From Betaproteobacteria bacterium (GTDB taxonomy: Bacteria; Pseudomonadota; Gammaproteobacteria; Burkholderiales; SG8-39), in assembly GCA_005881595.1 (NCBI GenBank), contig VBBY01000062.1:1-46118 (forward strand): 46,118 nucleotides of DNA, in the 5' to 3' direction. The notes under the pieces were generated by a model. It had not been told where the DNA came from, did no database searches, and worked only from the letters and a program-made list of their open reading frames with translations. Of this stretch, positions 24,932 through 34,977 are shown piece by piece. A program made the position numbers and the translations under genes. The number at the start of each line of letters is the position of its first letter. Position 1 is the first letter of the stretch.

Positions 24932-25498
24932 CTAGATACGGGGGAGCGTCACGCCCTTCTGGCCCTGGTACTTGCCGCCGCGGTCGCGGTACGACGTCTG
25001 GCAAAGCTCGTCGGACTCGAGGAACACCACCTGCGCCACGCCTTCGTTGGCGTAGATGCGCGCCGGCAACGGCGTGGTGTTGGAGAACTCGAGCGTCACA
25101 TGGCCCTCCCATTCCGGCTCGAGGGGCGTGACGTTGACGATGATGCCGCAGCGCGCGTAGGTCGACTTGCCAAGGCAGATGGTGAGCACGTTTCGCGGGA
25201 TGCGGAAGTACTCCACGGTACGGGCCAGCGCAAACGAGTTCGGCGGGACGATGCACACATCGCCCCGGTAGTCGACGAAGTTTCTCTCGTCGAACGCCTT
25301 GGGATCGACGATGGTCGAGTTGATATTGGTGAAGATCTTGAACTCGGTCGAGCAGCGGATGTCGTAGCCGTAGCTGGAAGTGCCGTAGGACACCACGCGA
25401 CGCCCGGCGAGCTCCTTCACCTGTTCCGGCTCGAAGGGCTCGATCATCCTGTGCTCCGCAGCCATGCGACGGATCCAGCCGTCGGATTTGATGGTCAC
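24932..25498 (-). CDS. dcd: dCTP deaminase
   Basis: A 188-residue homotrimeric enzyme converting dCTP to dUTP for dTTP synthesis. Diagnostic segments are [10 protein letters not shown], the catalytic core [16 protein letters not shown] with the Ser and Arg of the active site, [16 protein letters not shown] with the catalytic Glu, and the C-terminal [13 protein letters not shown] lid that closes on the triphosphate. Length is typical of the monofunctional enzyme. The GTG start at 25498 overlaps the apbC stop (GTGA), so the two genes are translationally coupled. Confidence 0.95.
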   Translation of the reverse strand: MTIKSDGWIRRMAAEHRMIEPFEPEQVKELAGRRVVSYGTSSYGYDIRCSTEFKIFTNINSTIVDPKAFDERNFVDYRGDVCIVPPNSFALARTVEYFRIPRNVLTICLGKSTYARCGIIVNVTPLEPEWEGHVTLEFSNTTPLPARIYANEGVAQVVFLESDELCQTSYRDRGGKYQGQKGVTLPRI

Positions 25499-26580
25499 GT
25501 GTTCTGCACCACGATATTGGGAAACTTGGAGGTCATGTCGCGCTGCGACTCGGCGATCCTGACGGCGCAGCGGCGCGCGATGCGCCGGTAGATCTCCGCC
25601 ACCGGGCCGTCGGGGTCCGATACTACCGTCGGCTTGCCCGAGTCCGCCTGGCTGCGGATCGCCTCGTCGAGCGGCAGCTGGCCGAGCAGCTCGGTGCCGT
25701 AGTCGCGGCACATCTTCTCGGCCCCGCCGGCGCCGAAAATATGGCTCTGATGGCCGCATTTCGGGCAGACGTGGGAAGACATGTTCTCCACCACGCCGAG
25801 GATCGGAATGCCGACCTTCTCGAACATCCTGAGGCCCTTGCGGGCATCGATGATCGCGATGTCCTGCGGCGTGGTGACGATGACGGCGCCGGTCACCGGC
25901 ACCTTCTGGGCGAGCGTCAGCTGGATGTCGCCCGTGCCGGGGGGCAGGTCGACCACCAGATAGTCGAGGTCTCGCCAGCGCGTGTCCTTCAGCAGCTGCT
26001 CGAGCGCCTGGGTCACCATCGGGCCACGCCAGACCATGGGCGTGTCGATGTCAATGAGAAAGCCGATCGAGATCGCCTGCAAGCCGTGGCCCTCCATCGG
26101 CTCGAGCGACTTGCCGTCCTTCGACTCCGGCCGGCCGGCGATGCCGAGCATCATCGGCTGCGACGGCCCGTAGATGTCGGCGTCAAGCACGCCAACCGAG
26201 GCGCCTTCGGCTGCCAGCGCCAGCGCGAGGTTCACCGCAGTGGTGGATTTGCCGACGCCGCCTTTCGCGGAGGCGACGGCGATGACGTTCTTGATCCCGG
26301 GGATCAGCTTGACGCCGCGCTGCACGGCGTGCGCCACCACCCTGGAGCTCAGGCTCACCGCGACGTTCGCGGCGCCCGCCTGCTTCAGGGCCTGGACGAC
26401 CTGGCGGCGGATCGGCTCGTGCTGGCTCCTGCCCGGATAGCCGAGCTCGATGTCCAGCGAGACGTCGTTGCCGGAGACCTTCATGTTGCGCGCCGAGCGC
26501 GTGCTGAGGAAGTCCTTGCCGGTATTCGGGTCGATGAGCTGCTTGAGGACGCCTTGAACGTCCGCGTCACTGAGAGGCAT
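25495..26580 (-). CDS. apbC: Mrp/ApbC-family Fe-S cluster carrier ATPase
   Basis: A 361-residue cytosolic P-loop ATPase that carries and delivers Fe-S clusters. An N-terminal MIP18/DUF59 domain (about 1-90) is followed by the deviant Walker [20 protein letters not shown], Walker [18 protein letters not shown] and the [12 protein letters not shown] pair whose CxxC bridges a 4Fe-4S cluster between subunits. The start is ATG 26580. It is divergent from metG, with starts 54 bp apart, an arrangement common in proteobacteria. Fe-S delivery could serve the Fe-S proteins encoded nearby, but the role is general. Confidence 0.95.
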   Translation of the reverse strand: MPLSDADVQGVLKQLIDPNTGKDFLSTRSARNMKVSGNDVSLDIELGYPGRSQHEPIRRQVVQALKQAGAANVAVSLSSRVVAHAVQRGVKLIPGIKNVIAVASAKGGVGKSTTAVNLALALAAEGASVGVLDADIYGPSQPMMLGIAGRPESKDGKSLEPMEGHGLQAISIGFLIDIDTPMVWRGPMVTQALEQLLKDTRWRDLDYLVVDLPPGTGDIQLTLAQKVPVTGAVIVTTPQDIAIIDARKGLRMFEKVGIPILGVVENMSSHVCPKCGHQSHIFGAGGAEKMCRDYGTELLGQLPLDEAIRSQADSGKPTVVSDPDGPVAEIYRRIARRCAVRIAESQRDMTSKFPNIVVQNT

Positions 26581-26634
26581 CTTCAAAGTGTAAGCTAAAA
26601 TTGCCCCTTTCCCGAGCAGTCCCGCCTCACTCAC

Positions 26635-28650
26635 ATGGCCTCCCGCAGGCTCTTCGTCACCACCGCGCTGCCCTACGCGAACGCGCCGTTCCACATCGGC
26701 CACATGATGGAGTACATCCAGGCCGACATCTGGGTGCGGTTCCAGCGCATGCAGGGGCACGAGGTGCATTTCATGGGCGCCGACGACGCGCACGGTGCGC
26801 CCATCATGCTGGCAGCCGAAAGCGCGGGGAAATCCCCCGAGCTCTTCGTCGCCGAGATCGCCAGGGGGCGCAGGCAGTACCTCGAGGGTTTTCATCTCGG
26901 CTTCGACAACTGGCACTCCACCCATTCAGCGGAGAACACCGAGCTCTCGCAGGACATCTACCGCAAGCTGAAGGCGGCGGGCCTTGTCTACACCAAGCCG
27001 GTGGAGCAGTTCTACGACCCCGTGAAAGGCATCTTCCTCGCCGACCGCTACATCAAGGGCGAATGCCCCAACTGCGGCGCGAAGGACCAGTACGGCGACG
27101 CGTGCGAGAACTGCGGCACCGTGTACACCGCCACGGAGCTGAGAAACCCGTATTCGACGCTCTCGGGCGCAGCCCCGGTGCTGAAGAGCTCGGAGCACCA
27201 TTTCTTCAGGCTCTCCGATCCGAAATGCCGCGCCTTCCTCAAGCAATGGCTCGAGGCGCCGGGCCGGCTGCAGCCGCAGGTCGTAAACAAGGCGAAGGAG
27301 TGGCTCGAAGGCACCGGCGAGCGGGCGCTCGCCGACTGGGACATCTCGCGTGACCCGCCCTACTTCGGCATCCGCATCCCGGACATCAAGGAAGAGAAAT
27401 ACCTTTACGTCTGGCTCGACGCGCCGGTCGGCTACCTGGCGTCCTTCAAGAACTACTGCGCGAAGAAAGGCCTGGATTTCGAGAAGCTGCTGCAGGACCC
27501 GAAGACCGAGCAGATCCATTTCATCGGCAAGGACATCATCTACTTCCACACCTTGTTCTGGCCGGCGATGCTGAAGTACGCGGGCAAGCCGTACAAGGTT
27601 CCCGACCACGTATACGTCCACGGCTTCATCACCGTGTCGGGCGACAAGATGTCGAAGTCGCGCGGCACCGGCATCAGCCCGCTGCGCTACCTCGAAATCG
27701 GCATGAACCCAGAGTGGCTGCGCTACTACATCGCGGCCAAGCTGAACGCCAACGTCGAGGACCTCGACTTCAACCCTGACGATTTCATGGCGCGCGTCAA
27801 CAGCGACCTGGTCGGCAAGTACGTCAACATCGCCAGCCGCTGCGCGGTGTTCATCAACCGGAAATTCGGCGGCAGGCTGGTCGCGGCGCGGCGGGACTTC
27901 GCATTCAGCGCCAAGGCCGGCGAAATCGCAGCGCTCTACGAGCAGCGCGAGTTCGGCAAGGCGTTGCGGGAAATCATGGCGCTCGCAGACGCCGCGAACC
28001 AGTTCGTCGACGAGCAAAAGCCGTGGGAGCTTTCCAAGCAGCCCGGCGCGGAGCACAAGCTGCAGCAGGTCTGCTCGGTCGCGATCAATCTCTTCAGGCT
28101 CCTGACGATCTACCTGAAGCCGGTGCTGCCGCAGACTGCGGCCGAGGCCGAGCGGTTCCTCAACGTGGCGCCGCTGCAGTGGTCGGACGCCGGAACGCTG
28201 CTTCCGGCCGGCCACCGCATCAGCGAATACCGGCATCTGCTGAATCGGGTCGACGAAAAACAACTGGATCAGCTGTTCGACGTTGCGTCAGTCCCCGGGG
28301 TTGCAAAGGAGCAGGCTGTGAGCGATACGATCAGCATCGACGATTTCAACAAGCTGGATCTGCGCGTGGCGAAAATCGCGCGCGCCGAAGCGCTCGAGGG
28401 GGCGGACAAGCTGCTGAAGCTGACCCTCGATATGGGCGACGGCACGCGCACGGTGATCGCCGGAATCAAGTCGGCCTACGCTCCCGAGAAGCTCGAAGGC
28501 CGGCTGACGGTCGTGGTGGCGAATCTTGCGCCGCGGAAAATGAAGTTCGGCGTCTCCGAAGGCATGGTGCTCGCCGCTTCGGGCGACGGACCGGAAATTT
28601 TTCTCGTTTCACCGGACGCCGGGGCGCAGCCCGGCATGCGCGTAAAATAG
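26635..28650 (+). CDS. metG: methionyl-tRNA synthetase
   Basis: A 671-residue class I synthetase charging tRNA-Met. The HIGH-type motif is [19 protein letters not shown], the KMSKS loop is [12 protein letters not shown], and the zinc knuckle carries [19 protein letters not shown], so the enzyme is the four-Cys zinc type. The C-terminus has an appended tRNA-binding domain of the Arc1p/EMAP type (about 565-671, [20 protein letters not shown]). Everything is full length and intact. The ATG at 26635 is divergent from apbC. Confidence 0.97.
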   Translation: MASRRLFVTTALPYANAPFHIGHMMEYIQADIWVRFQRMQGHEVHFMGADDAHGAPIMLAAESAGKSPELFVAEIARGRRQYLEGFHLGFDNWHSTHSAENTELSQDIYRKLKAAGLVYTKPVEQFYDPVKGIFLADRYIKGECPNCGAKDQYGDACENCGTVYTATELRNPYSTLSGAAPVLKSSEHHFFRLSDPKCRAFLKQWLEAPGRLQPQVVNKAKEWLEGTGERALADWDISRDPPYFGIRIPDIKEEKYLYVWLDAPVGYLASFKNYCAKKGLDFEKLLQDPKTEQIHFIGKDIIYFHTLFWPAMLKYAGKPYKVPDHVYVHGFITVSGDKMSKSRGTGISPLRYLEIGMNPEWLRYYIAAKLNANVEDLDFNPDDFMARVNSDLVGKYVNIASRCAVFINRKFGGRLVAARRDFAFSAKAGEIAALYEQREFGKALREIMALADAANQFVDEQKPWELSKQPGAEHKLQQVCSVAINLFRLLTIYLKPVLPQTAAEAERFLNVAPLQWSDAGTLLPAGHRISEYRHLLNRVDEKQLDQLFDVASVPGVAKEQAVSDTISIDDFNKLDLRVAKIARAEALEGADKLLKLTLDMGDGTRTVIAGIKSAYAPEKLEGRLTVVVANLAPRKMKFGVSEGMVLAASGDGPEIFLVSPDAGAQPGMRVK

Positions 28651-28692
28651 CGCCGTCGCGGCCTGCGCGCCGCATTCGGCCGAAGATCCGTG

Positions 28693-29724
28693 ATGGAGAG
28701 CTCCAGCCGCACGCTCGTCTGCAGTGTGCTCTTCCTCGACATCGTGGAGTATTCGAGGAAGCCGGTCGCAGAGCAGCTGCAGCTCAAGCAGCTGTTCAAC
28801 GCGGTGCTCGCCAAGGCGCTCGACCAGGTGGCGGCCGCCGACCGCATCATTCTCGACACCGGCGACGGCGCTGCGGTCACCTTCATGGGCGATCCCGAGG
28901 ACGCGTTGTTCGCCGCAATGTCGGTGCGCGACATGGCCAGCACCGTCCCCGTGCGCCTCGGTGTGAACCTCGGCCCGGTGCGGCTGGTAAAAGACCTGAA
29001 CGACCAGGTAAACATCATCGGCGACGGCATCAACGTCGCGCAGCGCGTCATGAGCTTCTCGCGTCCCGGGCAGCTGCTCGTGTCGCGCTCGTTCTACGAG
29101 GTCGTGTCCTGCCTGTCGCGGGATTACAAGGCCCTGTTCCGGCACGAAGGCCAGCGCACCGACAAGCACGTGCGCGAGCACGAGGTCTACGCCGTGGTCG
29201 GCGGCACGCCGTCGGCGCGGCGCGTGGCGCAGACCGAGTCGCGGCTGATCGGTCCGCTGAGCGTCGGCGGCTGGTTCGCGGCCGGCGGTCCATTCGGCGT
29301 GCGGCGTTCCGCGCTCGTCTCCGCCCCGGTGGTATTGCTCGCCTTGATCGGCAGCGGCATGGCGGCGCGGTCGGTGATGGACCAGCAGACCGCGGCACAG
29401 GTGATCCCGGCTCCCCCGCCCCGGCTGACGCTCGTGCCGCGTCCCGAGACGGTCGCGTCGGTTCCTGGCATGGAAAAAACACAGGAGAAGACCGAGGCAC
29501 CCGGCGCCACCGGCCGTCCAGGCCGGCTCGAGCTGGCCGTCACGCCGTGGGGGGAAGTCGTCATCGATGGCAAGAGCCGCGGCGTGAGCCCGCCGCTGCG
29601 CCTGCTTGAAATCCCCTCCGGGTCGCATACGATAGAGATCCGTAACTCGACCTTTTCCAGCCACGTCGAGAAGATCAATTTGAAAGCCGGGGAAGCAAAA
29701 AGAATCCAGCACAGGTTCCGATGA
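28693..29724 (+). CDS. class III nucleotide cyclase-like protein with C-terminal PEGA domain
   Basis: A 343-residue protein. Residues ~5-170 form a class III adenylate/guanylate cyclase catalytic domain. Both metal-binding Asp are visible (LFLDIVEYS and ILDTGDGAAVTFMG), and the transition-state Asn/Arg pair lies in GDGINVAQRVM, so catalysis is plausible. A hydrophobic segment (about 209-232) follows, then a Pro/Thr-rich linker and a C-terminal PEGA domain (RLELAVTPWGEVVIDGKSRG...), a surface-exposed beta domain. The ATG at 28693 is chosen; a GTG one codon upstream is equal. It overlaps the TssQ-like gene by 4 bp and a Ser/Thr kinase follows, forming a signalling operon. Confidence 0.82.
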   Translation: MESSSRTLVCSVLFLDIVEYSRKPVAEQLQLKQLFNAVLAKALDQVAAADRIILDTGDGAAVTFMGDPEDALFAAMSVRDMASTVPVRLGVNLGPVRLVKDLNDQVNIIGDGINVAQRVMSFSRPGQLLVSRSFYEVVSCLSRDYKALFRHEGQRTDKHVREHEVYAVVGGTPSARRVAQTESRLIGPLSVGGWFAAGGPFGVRRSALVSAPVVLLALIGSGMAARSVMDQQTAAQVIPAPPPRLTLVPRPETVASVPGMEKTQEKTEAPGATGRPGRLELAVTPWGEVVIDGKSRGVSPPLRLLEIPSGSHTIEIRNSTFSSHVEKINLKAGEAKRIQHRFR

Positions 29725-30107
29725 TGATTCGATTGCTCGTCAGTGCCGTCGCCTTCGCCGCCCTCGCCGCGTGCTCGTCCGACCCGATGGGCGACATTCG
29801 CGACATATTCCAGCCCGCCAAGGGTGAGGCGGCGTTCACCACCGGTCTGAAGCAATACGAGGATGGCGAGTACGCCGAGTCGGCGAAGAACCTGCAGAGC
29901 GCCCTGCACAAGGGGCTCGGCGACCGGGACAAGGTGGCGGCGTACAAGCACCTCGCGTTCATCCACTGCGTCTCGGGCCGCGAACGTCAGTGCCGCGACG
30001 AGTTCCGCAAGGCTCTCGCCGTGGACCCGACCATGGACCTCGCCCCCGCGGAAGCGGGCCACCCGATCTGGGGACCGATCTTTCGGGCGGTCAAGGCGGG
30101 CCGCTAG
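29721..30107 (+). CDS. TssQ-like lipoprotein with TPR-type repeat
   Basis: A 128-residue lipoprotein. The signal peptide ends in the lipobox LAAC, with Cys18. The mature part has a TPR-like helical repeat region (AAFTTGLKQYEDGEYAESAK, then KVAAYKHLAFIHCVSGRERQ and CRDEFRKALAVDPTMDL) and ends HPIWGPIFRAVKAGR. The arrangement recalls TssQ-family lipoproteins described as T6SS-associated. No T6SS structural genes are in the window, so a secretion role is not supported here beyond an Rhs tip 15 kb away. ATGA overlap with the cyclase-PEGA gene and 16 bp to the kinase gene make a three-gene operon. Confidence 0.72.
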   Translation: MMIRLLVSAVAFAALAACSSDPMGDIRDIFQPAKGEAAFTTGLKQYEDGEYAESAKNLQSALHKGLGDRDKVAAYKHLAFIHCVSGRERQCRDEFRKALAVDPTMDLAPAEAGHPIWGPIFRAVKAGR

Positions 30108-30123
30108 GCCCGCGCCCGGTTCA

Positions 30124-31365
30124 ATGGAAGCGCCGCAGCTCGGCCGCTACGTCATCCAGTCCGAGCTCGGTCGCGGCGCGATGGGCGTCGTGTACAAGGC
30201 GACCGACTCGGTGCTGCAGCGAACCGTCGCCGTCAAGACGGTCAACATGGCGCTCGAAAGCACCGGCATCGGCAATTACGAAGCCCGTTTCTACCAGGAG
30301 GCGCGCGCCGCAGGCAGCCTGAACCACGCCAACATCGTCACCGTCTACGATGTCGGCAAGGCCGGCGACATCGCCTACATGGCGATGGAGTTCATCGAGG
30401 GCGTCGAGCTGCGCACGATGATCGGCGAGGGCCGCTCGCTGCCGGTGGCGCAGGCGATCTCCATCGGCGCGCAAGTGGCCGAAGGGCTGGGCTATGCCCA
30501 CCAGCACGGGGTCGTGCATCGCGACATCAAGCCGGCCAACATCATGGTGGTGGCGAACGGTCCGGTGAAGATCACCGATTTCGGCATCGCCCGCATGCGC
30601 GCCTCGGGCGAGCTGACCCAGACCGGAATGATGCTGGGCTCGCCCAAGTACATGTCGCCCGAACAGGTCATCGGCAAGCGCGCCGATTACCGCTCGGACA
30701 TCTTCTCGCTCGGCATCATCCTTTACGAGATGCTGTGCGGCAACGTCCCGTTCAACGGCGAAAACGTGACGGCGCTGATGTACCAGATCGTGAACTTCGC
30801 GCCCCCCGCGCCGAGCGCGGTGAACCACGCCGTGCCCGAGCTGCTCGACTATATCGTCGCCAAGATGCTCGCCAAGCCGCTCGAGGAGCGCTATCAGGGC
30901 GCGCAGGAGCTGGCGCAGGACCTGCGCGAGTGCGAGCGCCAGCTGGCCGCGCCGCCGGGTTCCACCGTGCCCCCCCGGCCCACCGGGCTGGCGAGCGGAC
31001 CGCAGCCGGAACTGGTCGACACGCGCGCCCACGACGTGGTGATGGCGCAAACGCTGAACCGCACCCGCGACAAGGACAAGACCCCCGAGGACCCGACCAC
31101 GCCGCCGGCGCGCGGGCTTTCGCACTCCTTCGATTCCCTCGAGGCGACGCAGCGCCTTGCCGTGCTCACCGGGGCGGCCGCCCTGCCAGGCGCGAGCACC
31201 CTTCCGGGTTCTACTGTGGAACCGCAAACCGCGACCCAGGCGATCGGCTCGCTGCCCCCGCCGCCGCGCATCGGTTGGCGGCGGCGCGACTGGCTGCTGG
31301 TCGGCGCAGCCGCGGTCCTCGGACTGATCGTCGCGCGCGCGGTCATGAAACGCGACGACCGCTGA
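30124..31365 (+). CDS. membrane-anchored Ser/Thr protein kinase (PknB type)
   Basis: A 413-residue kinase with a complete Hanks-type domain (about 8-270): glycine loop LGRGAMGVVYKA, VAVKTVN lysine, catalytic VVHRDIKPANIM, DFGIAR metal loop and GSPKYMSPEQVIGKRAD. A Pro/Thr-rich linker (about 275-385) with many potential phosphosites follows. A single C-terminal membrane helix (WLLVGAAAVLGLIVARAV) places the kinase domain in the cytoplasm. The ATG at 30124 is the start. With the upstream cyclase-PEGA and TPR lipoprotein it looks like a two-output envelope signalling module. No phosphatase or FHA gene is adjacent. Confidence 0.92.
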   Translation: MEAPQLGRYVIQSELGRGAMGVVYKATDSVLQRTVAVKTVNMALESTGIGNYEARFYQEARAAGSLNHANIVTVYDVGKAGDIAYMAMEFIEGVELRTMIGEGRSLPVAQAISIGAQVAEGLGYAHQHGVVHRDIKPANIMVVANGPVKITDFGIARMRASGELTQTGMMLGSPKYMSPEQVIGKRADYRSDIFSLGIILYEMLCGNVPFNGENVTALMYQIVNFAPPAPSAVNHAVPELLDYIVAKMLAKPLEERYQGAQELAQDLRECERQLAAPPGSTVPPRPTGLASGPQPELVDTRAHDVVMAQTLNRTRDKDKTPEDPTTPPARGLSHSFDSLEATQRLAVLTGAAALPGASTLPGSTVEPQTATQAIGSLPPPPRIGWRRRDWLLVGAAAVLGLIVARAVMKRDDR

Positions 31366-31374
31366 CGGGGTTAT

Positions 31375-33366
31375 TTGCCTAGCCTCGACGCTACCCTGCT
31401 CCTCATAGCCGCGTGGCTGGCTATCGGGCTCGCCGGGATGCTGGCGCCGCGCAGCCTGCGGCTGGCGAGCCGCGTGCTCTTCCCAGGGGGCGCAGTGGCA
31501 GGGCTGGCGCTCGCCGCGGTAGCGCTCCAGGCGATATTCGGATCGCCCGCCTCGCGGGTGCTGCCCCTGGGCCTGCCCGATCTGCCGTTTCACGCGCGCA
31601 TCGATGCGCTGTCGGCTTTTTTCCTCCTCCTCCTTGGCGCTGTAGCTGCAGGCATCTCGACATTCGCCTGCGGGTACCTGCGCGCCGGCGAAGGGCAGCC
31701 GCCCGGATTGCAATGCCTGTGCTACCACGCTTTCCTCGCCAGCATGGCCGCGGTGCTGGTCGCCGACGACGCGTATTTCTTCATGGTCGCGTGGGAGACG
31801 ATGGCGCTGTCCTCGTTCTTTCTCGTCACGAGCGATCATCGGCACGCCGAGATCCGGCGCGCCGGCTACCTGTATCTCCTCATTGCGCACCTCGGGGCAA
31901 TCTCGATCCTGCTGTGCTTCGGCGCGTTGCAGGCGGGCACCGGCGACTACACGTTCGACGCAATGCGTCGGATCGAGCAGCCGGCGGGCTGGGCGACGGT
32001 CGCTTTCCTGCTTGCGCTCGCCGGCTTCGGCGCCAAGGCCGGCGTCGTGCCCCTGCATGTGTGGCTGCCCGAGGCGCACCCGGCGGCGCCTTCGCCGGTC
32101 TCGGCGCTGATGTCGGCCGTGATGCTGAAGACCGCGGTCTACGGAATGCTTCGCGTGACGCTGGATCTCATCGGCTTGCCGCTCTGGTGGTGGGGCGTGA
32201 TCGCGCTCGCCGCCGGGCTGGTGAGCGCGCTTTTCGGCATCGTATTCGCGGCCGTGCAAACCGACATGAAGCGCCTGCTTGCGTATTCGTCCATCGAGAA
32301 CATCGGCCTGATCATGTCAGGCTTCGGGCTGACGCTGCTGTTCCGCGGCTTCAGCATGGGGACCCTGGCCGCCCTCGCTTTGACAGCGACGCTCTACCAC
32401 TGTCTCAACCACGCCTTCTTCAAGAGCCTGCTGTTTCTCTCCGCAGGCTCGGTGCTGCATGCCACGCGCGAGCGCAGCCTCGACCGGCTCGGGGGGCTGA
32501 TCCAGCGCATGCCGTGGGTGGCGTGGTGCGCGCTGGTGGGCACGGTAGCCATCGCCGGCTTGCCGCCGCTTAACGGTTTCGTTTCCGAATGGCTGCTGCT
32601 CCAGGCATTTCTGTTCACCCCGGGGTTGCCGCATGCCTACATGAATATGCTGGTGCCGATAGCCGCGGCCGCGATCGCGCTCGCCGCAGCGCTTTCGGGC
32701 TACGTCATGGTGAAGTTCTACGGCGTCATATTTTTGGGGCAGCCGCGCGAGGCGAGGCTGAGCGAGACGCACGACGCCGGACCCTGGGAGCGCACCGGCC
32801 TGCTTTGGCTAGCCGCGGGCTGCGTCGCGCTGGGTCTCGCGCCCGTCACGGTGATCAGTCTGCTGGATCCCATCACGCGCAGCGCGACCGGCTACGGCAT
32901 CGGCAGCCACGCCGGCAGCTGGCTGTTTCTCGCGCCCATCGAGCCGCAGCGCGCCAGCTATAGCCCGCTGCTATTCTTTGTCGTCGCCACGCTGCTCGTA
33001 GTAGTGACCTGGCTCTCGGTGCGGGTTTTCTACCATGGCCGCGTGCGCCGGTCCGGGCCCTGGGATTGCGGCTTTCCCCATCTTGACGCGCGCATGCAGG
33101 ACACGGCCGAAGGTTTCGGCCAGCCGGTGCGCCATATCTTCGAGCCCTTTTTCAGAGTCACGCTCGAGACGCCTTCGCCGCTCGATTCCCGGCCCCGCTA
33201 CCGCGACCTCGTGGAGGACCGGTTGTGGTACTGGCTATACCTTCCCGTCGCCCGCGCCGTCGAGCGCGTCACGGTGCTGGTCACGGTTCTTCAGCGTGGG
33301 CGCATCTCGGTGTACCTGATGTACAGCTTCGCGACCCTGCTTCTCCTGCTGCTCTTCGTGCGGTGA
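31375..33366 (+). CDS. hyfB: HyfB-like proton-pumping antiporter subunit (NuoL/MrpA family)
   Basis: A 663-residue membrane protein of the ND5/HyfB family, starting at TTG 31375 nine bases after the kinase stop. About 16 helices are visible. The proton-pumping core is recognisable in VAWETMALSSFFLV, HVWLPEAHPAAPSPVSALMSAVMLKTAVYG, FAAVQTDMKRLLAYSSIENIGLI and HCLNHAFFKSLLFLSAGSV, with the key Glu and Lys residues in place. The C-terminus has a hydrophilic stretch (about 545-640) and a last helix, like HyfB/HycC. It is the first gene of a six-gene complex I/hydrogenase-4-like operon and overlaps hyfC by 4 bp (GTGA). Confidence 0.9.
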   Translation: MPSLDATLLLIAAWLAIGLAGMLAPRSLRLASRVLFPGGAVAGLALAAVALQAIFGSPASRVLPLGLPDLPFHARIDALSAFFLLLLGAVAAGISTFACGYLRAGEGQPPGLQCLCYHAFLASMAAVLVADDAYFFMVAWETMALSSFFLVTSDHRHAEIRRAGYLYLLIAHLGAISILLCFGALQAGTGDYTFDAMRRIEQPAGWATVAFLLALAGFGAKAGVVPLHVWLPEAHPAAPSPVSALMSAVMLKTAVYGMLRVTLDLIGLPLWWWGVIALAAGLVSALFGIVFAAVQTDMKRLLAYSSIENIGLIMSGFGLTLLFRGFSMGTLAALALTATLYHCLNHAFFKSLLFLSAGSVLHATRERSLDRLGGLIQRMPWVAWCALVGTVAIAGLPPLNGFVSEWLLLQAFLFTPGLPHAYMNMLVPIAAAAIALAAALSGYVMVKFYGVIFLGQPREARLSETHDAGPWERTGLLWLAAGCVALGLAPVTVISLLDPITRSATGYGIGSHAGSWLFLAPIEPQRASYSPLLFFVVATLLVVVTWLSVRVFYHGRVRRSGPWDCGFPHLDARMQDTAEGFGQPVRHIFEPFFRVTLETPSPLDSRPRYRDLVEDRLWYWLYLPVARAVERVTVLVTVLQRGRISVYLMYSFATLLLLLLFVR

Positions 33367-34310
33367 GCGCTGCCGGCATCGCCGCCCAATTCGCCGAGCT
33401 GGCGCTCGCCGTTCTGCTCGCGCCGCTGTTGACCGGCTGGGTCAACCAGTGCCGCGCCTGGCTGCAGAACAAGAGCGCACCCGGCATCCTCCAGCCTTAC
33501 CGCGTGCTGGCCAAGCTGTTCCAGAAGGAAGTCATTCTCGCGCACAACGCCTCGCCGCTCTTCCGCTCGGCGCCCTACCTGATCTTCGGCAGCCTGGCGC
33601 TCTCCGCCGCCATCGTCCCGACCCTGGGGACCGACCTGCCGCTGAACGAGGCCGCCGATGCCATCGCGCTGGTCGGCCTGCTCGCCCTGGCACGCCTGTT
33701 CATCGCGCTGGCTGCAATGGACGTCGGCACTGCGTTCGGCACGCTTGGCGCGCGCCGCGAAATGATGGTCGGCTTCCTCGCGGAGCCGGCGCTGCTGATG
33801 GTGTTCTTCACCGCCTCGCTCATCTCGCATTCAACGTCGCTCTCCACCATCGTCGCGGCGATCGCGCACCGCGAGCTGGTGATCTACCCCAGCATGGCGT
33901 TCGCCGGCGTCGCGTTTGTCATGGTGTCCCTCGCCGAGAACGCGCGCATTCCCATCGACAACCCGGCGACGCATCTCGAGCTGACGATGATCCACGAGGC
34001 GATGGTGCTGGAGTACTCGGGGCGGCATCTCGCGCTGATCGAATGGGCGGCCAGCCTGAAGCTGTTTGTCCACATGTGCATCGGGCTGGCGCTGTTCTTT
34101 CCATTCGGCATCGCAGGAGGCGGCGACTGGCTGGGCCTCGTCCTCGCCCTGCCCGCGCTTGCCGCCAAGCTGGCCGTCGGCGGCGCTGCGCTGGCCTTGA
34201 TCGAGATGCTGAGCGCCAAGATGAGGATTTTCCGCGCTCCGGAGTTCCTCGGCACCGCTTTCCTGCTCGCGGTGCTGGCAATGCTCGTCCACGTGATGCT
34301 GGAAGGCTGA
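33363..34310 (+). CDS. hyfC: HyfC-like membrane anchor subunit (NuoH/HycD family)
   Basis: A 315-residue eight-helix membrane subunit homologous to NuoH/HycD, which joins the membrane arm to the catalytic arm. The hallmark loops are there: GILQPYRVLAKLFQKEVI, LGARREMMVGFLAEPALLM and the conserved acidic stretch SLAENARIPIDNPATHLELTMIHEAMVLEYSG, in which Glu and Asp line the proton path in relatives. The GTG start at 33363 overlaps the hyfB stop. The subunit is intact, indicating that coupling between a redox site and ion movement is retained in this complex. Confidence 0.9.
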   Translation: MSAAGIAAQFAELALAVLLAPLLTGWVNQCRAWLQNKSAPGILQPYRVLAKLFQKEVILAHNASPLFRSAPYLIFGSLALSAAIVPTLGTDLPLNEAADAIALVGLLALARLFIALAAMDVGTAFGTLGARREMMVGFLAEPALLMVFFTASLISHSTSLSTIVAAIAHRELVIYPSMAFAGVAFVMVSLAENARIPIDNPATHLELTMIHEAMVLEYSGRHLALIEWAASLKLFVHMCIGLALFFPFGIAGGGDWLGLVLALPALAAKLAVGGAALALIEMLSAKMRIFRAPEFLGTAFLLAVLAMLVHVMLEG

Positions 34311-34314
34311 GGCC

Positions 34315-34977
34315 ATGCTGCAGCACTTCGGACCCCAGGTCATCAATCTGCTCGCCGCGGTCCTGCTGCTGCTCGCGTTCGCCATGCTGTCACAGCGCAG
34401 AATCCTGTCGCTGATCAACCTGTTCGCGGCGCAAGGCTTCGTGCTGTTCCTTTCGACCGCGCTGGTGGCCGCGCTTACCGACCAGAAGCATCTGTACGTT
34501 TCCGCAGCAGTGACCCTGGTGCTGAAAGTCACCCTCCTCCCGTGGATCCTGCATCGCCTGATCCGCAGGCTGAACGTGAAATGGGACGTCGAGACCCTGA
34601 TCAACATCCCGACCACTATGCTCGTCGGCATCCTGCTGGTGATCCTCGCTTTCAACCTGGCCGCGCCGATCTCGCAGCTGGCCGGCACGGTAACCCGCTC
34701 GACCCTCGGCATCGCGCTGGCGAGCATGCTGCTCTCGTTCATGATGATGATCACGCGCTCCAAGGCGGTGCCGCAGGTGATCGGCTTCCTGTCGATGGAG
34801 AATGGCCTGTTCTTCGCCGCCACCGCCGCCGTCTACGGCATGCCGATGGTGGTCGAGCTCGGCGTGGCGCTCGACGTGCTGGTGGCGGCGCTGATCCTCG
34901 GCATTTTCATTTTCGAGATTCGCGAGCGCTTCGACACGCTCGACACGCGGCACCTCGAGAAGCTCAAGGAGCACTGA
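34315..34977 (+). CDS. hyfE: HyfE-like membrane subunit (NuoK-like)
   Basis: A 220-residue membrane protein with about six helices, matching HyfE: an N-terminal pair of helices (INLLAAVLLLLAFAMLSQRR), a middle NuoK-like part (FVLFLSTALVAALTDQKHLY) and a C-terminal part (IGFLSMENGLFFAATAAVYG, with the conserved Glu) ending in a charged tail. HyfE-type proteins replace NuoK/J in hydrogenase-4 complexes and are absent from hydrogenase-3. Its TGA overlaps the hyfF ATG (ATGA). Confidence 0.88.
   Translation: MLQHFGPQVINLLAAVLLLLAFAMLSQRRILSLINLFAAQGFVLFLSTALVAALTDQKHLYVSAAVTLVLKVTLLPWILHRLIRRLNVKWDVETLINIPTTMLVGILLVILAFNLAAPISQLAGTVTRSTLGIALASMLLSFMMMITRSKAVPQVIGFLSMENGLFFAATAAVYGMPMVVELGVALDVLVAALILGIFIFEIRERFDTLDTRHLEKLKEH

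Noticed and set aside
30121-32259. Long minus-strand open frame (over 700 codons) opposite the Ser/Thr kinase and hyfB
   Set aside because: It is antisense to two genes with complete family motifs, is rich in Arg/His/Gln/Gly, has no recognisable domain and is explained by the rarity of TTA/CTA/TCA codons in GC-rich genes.
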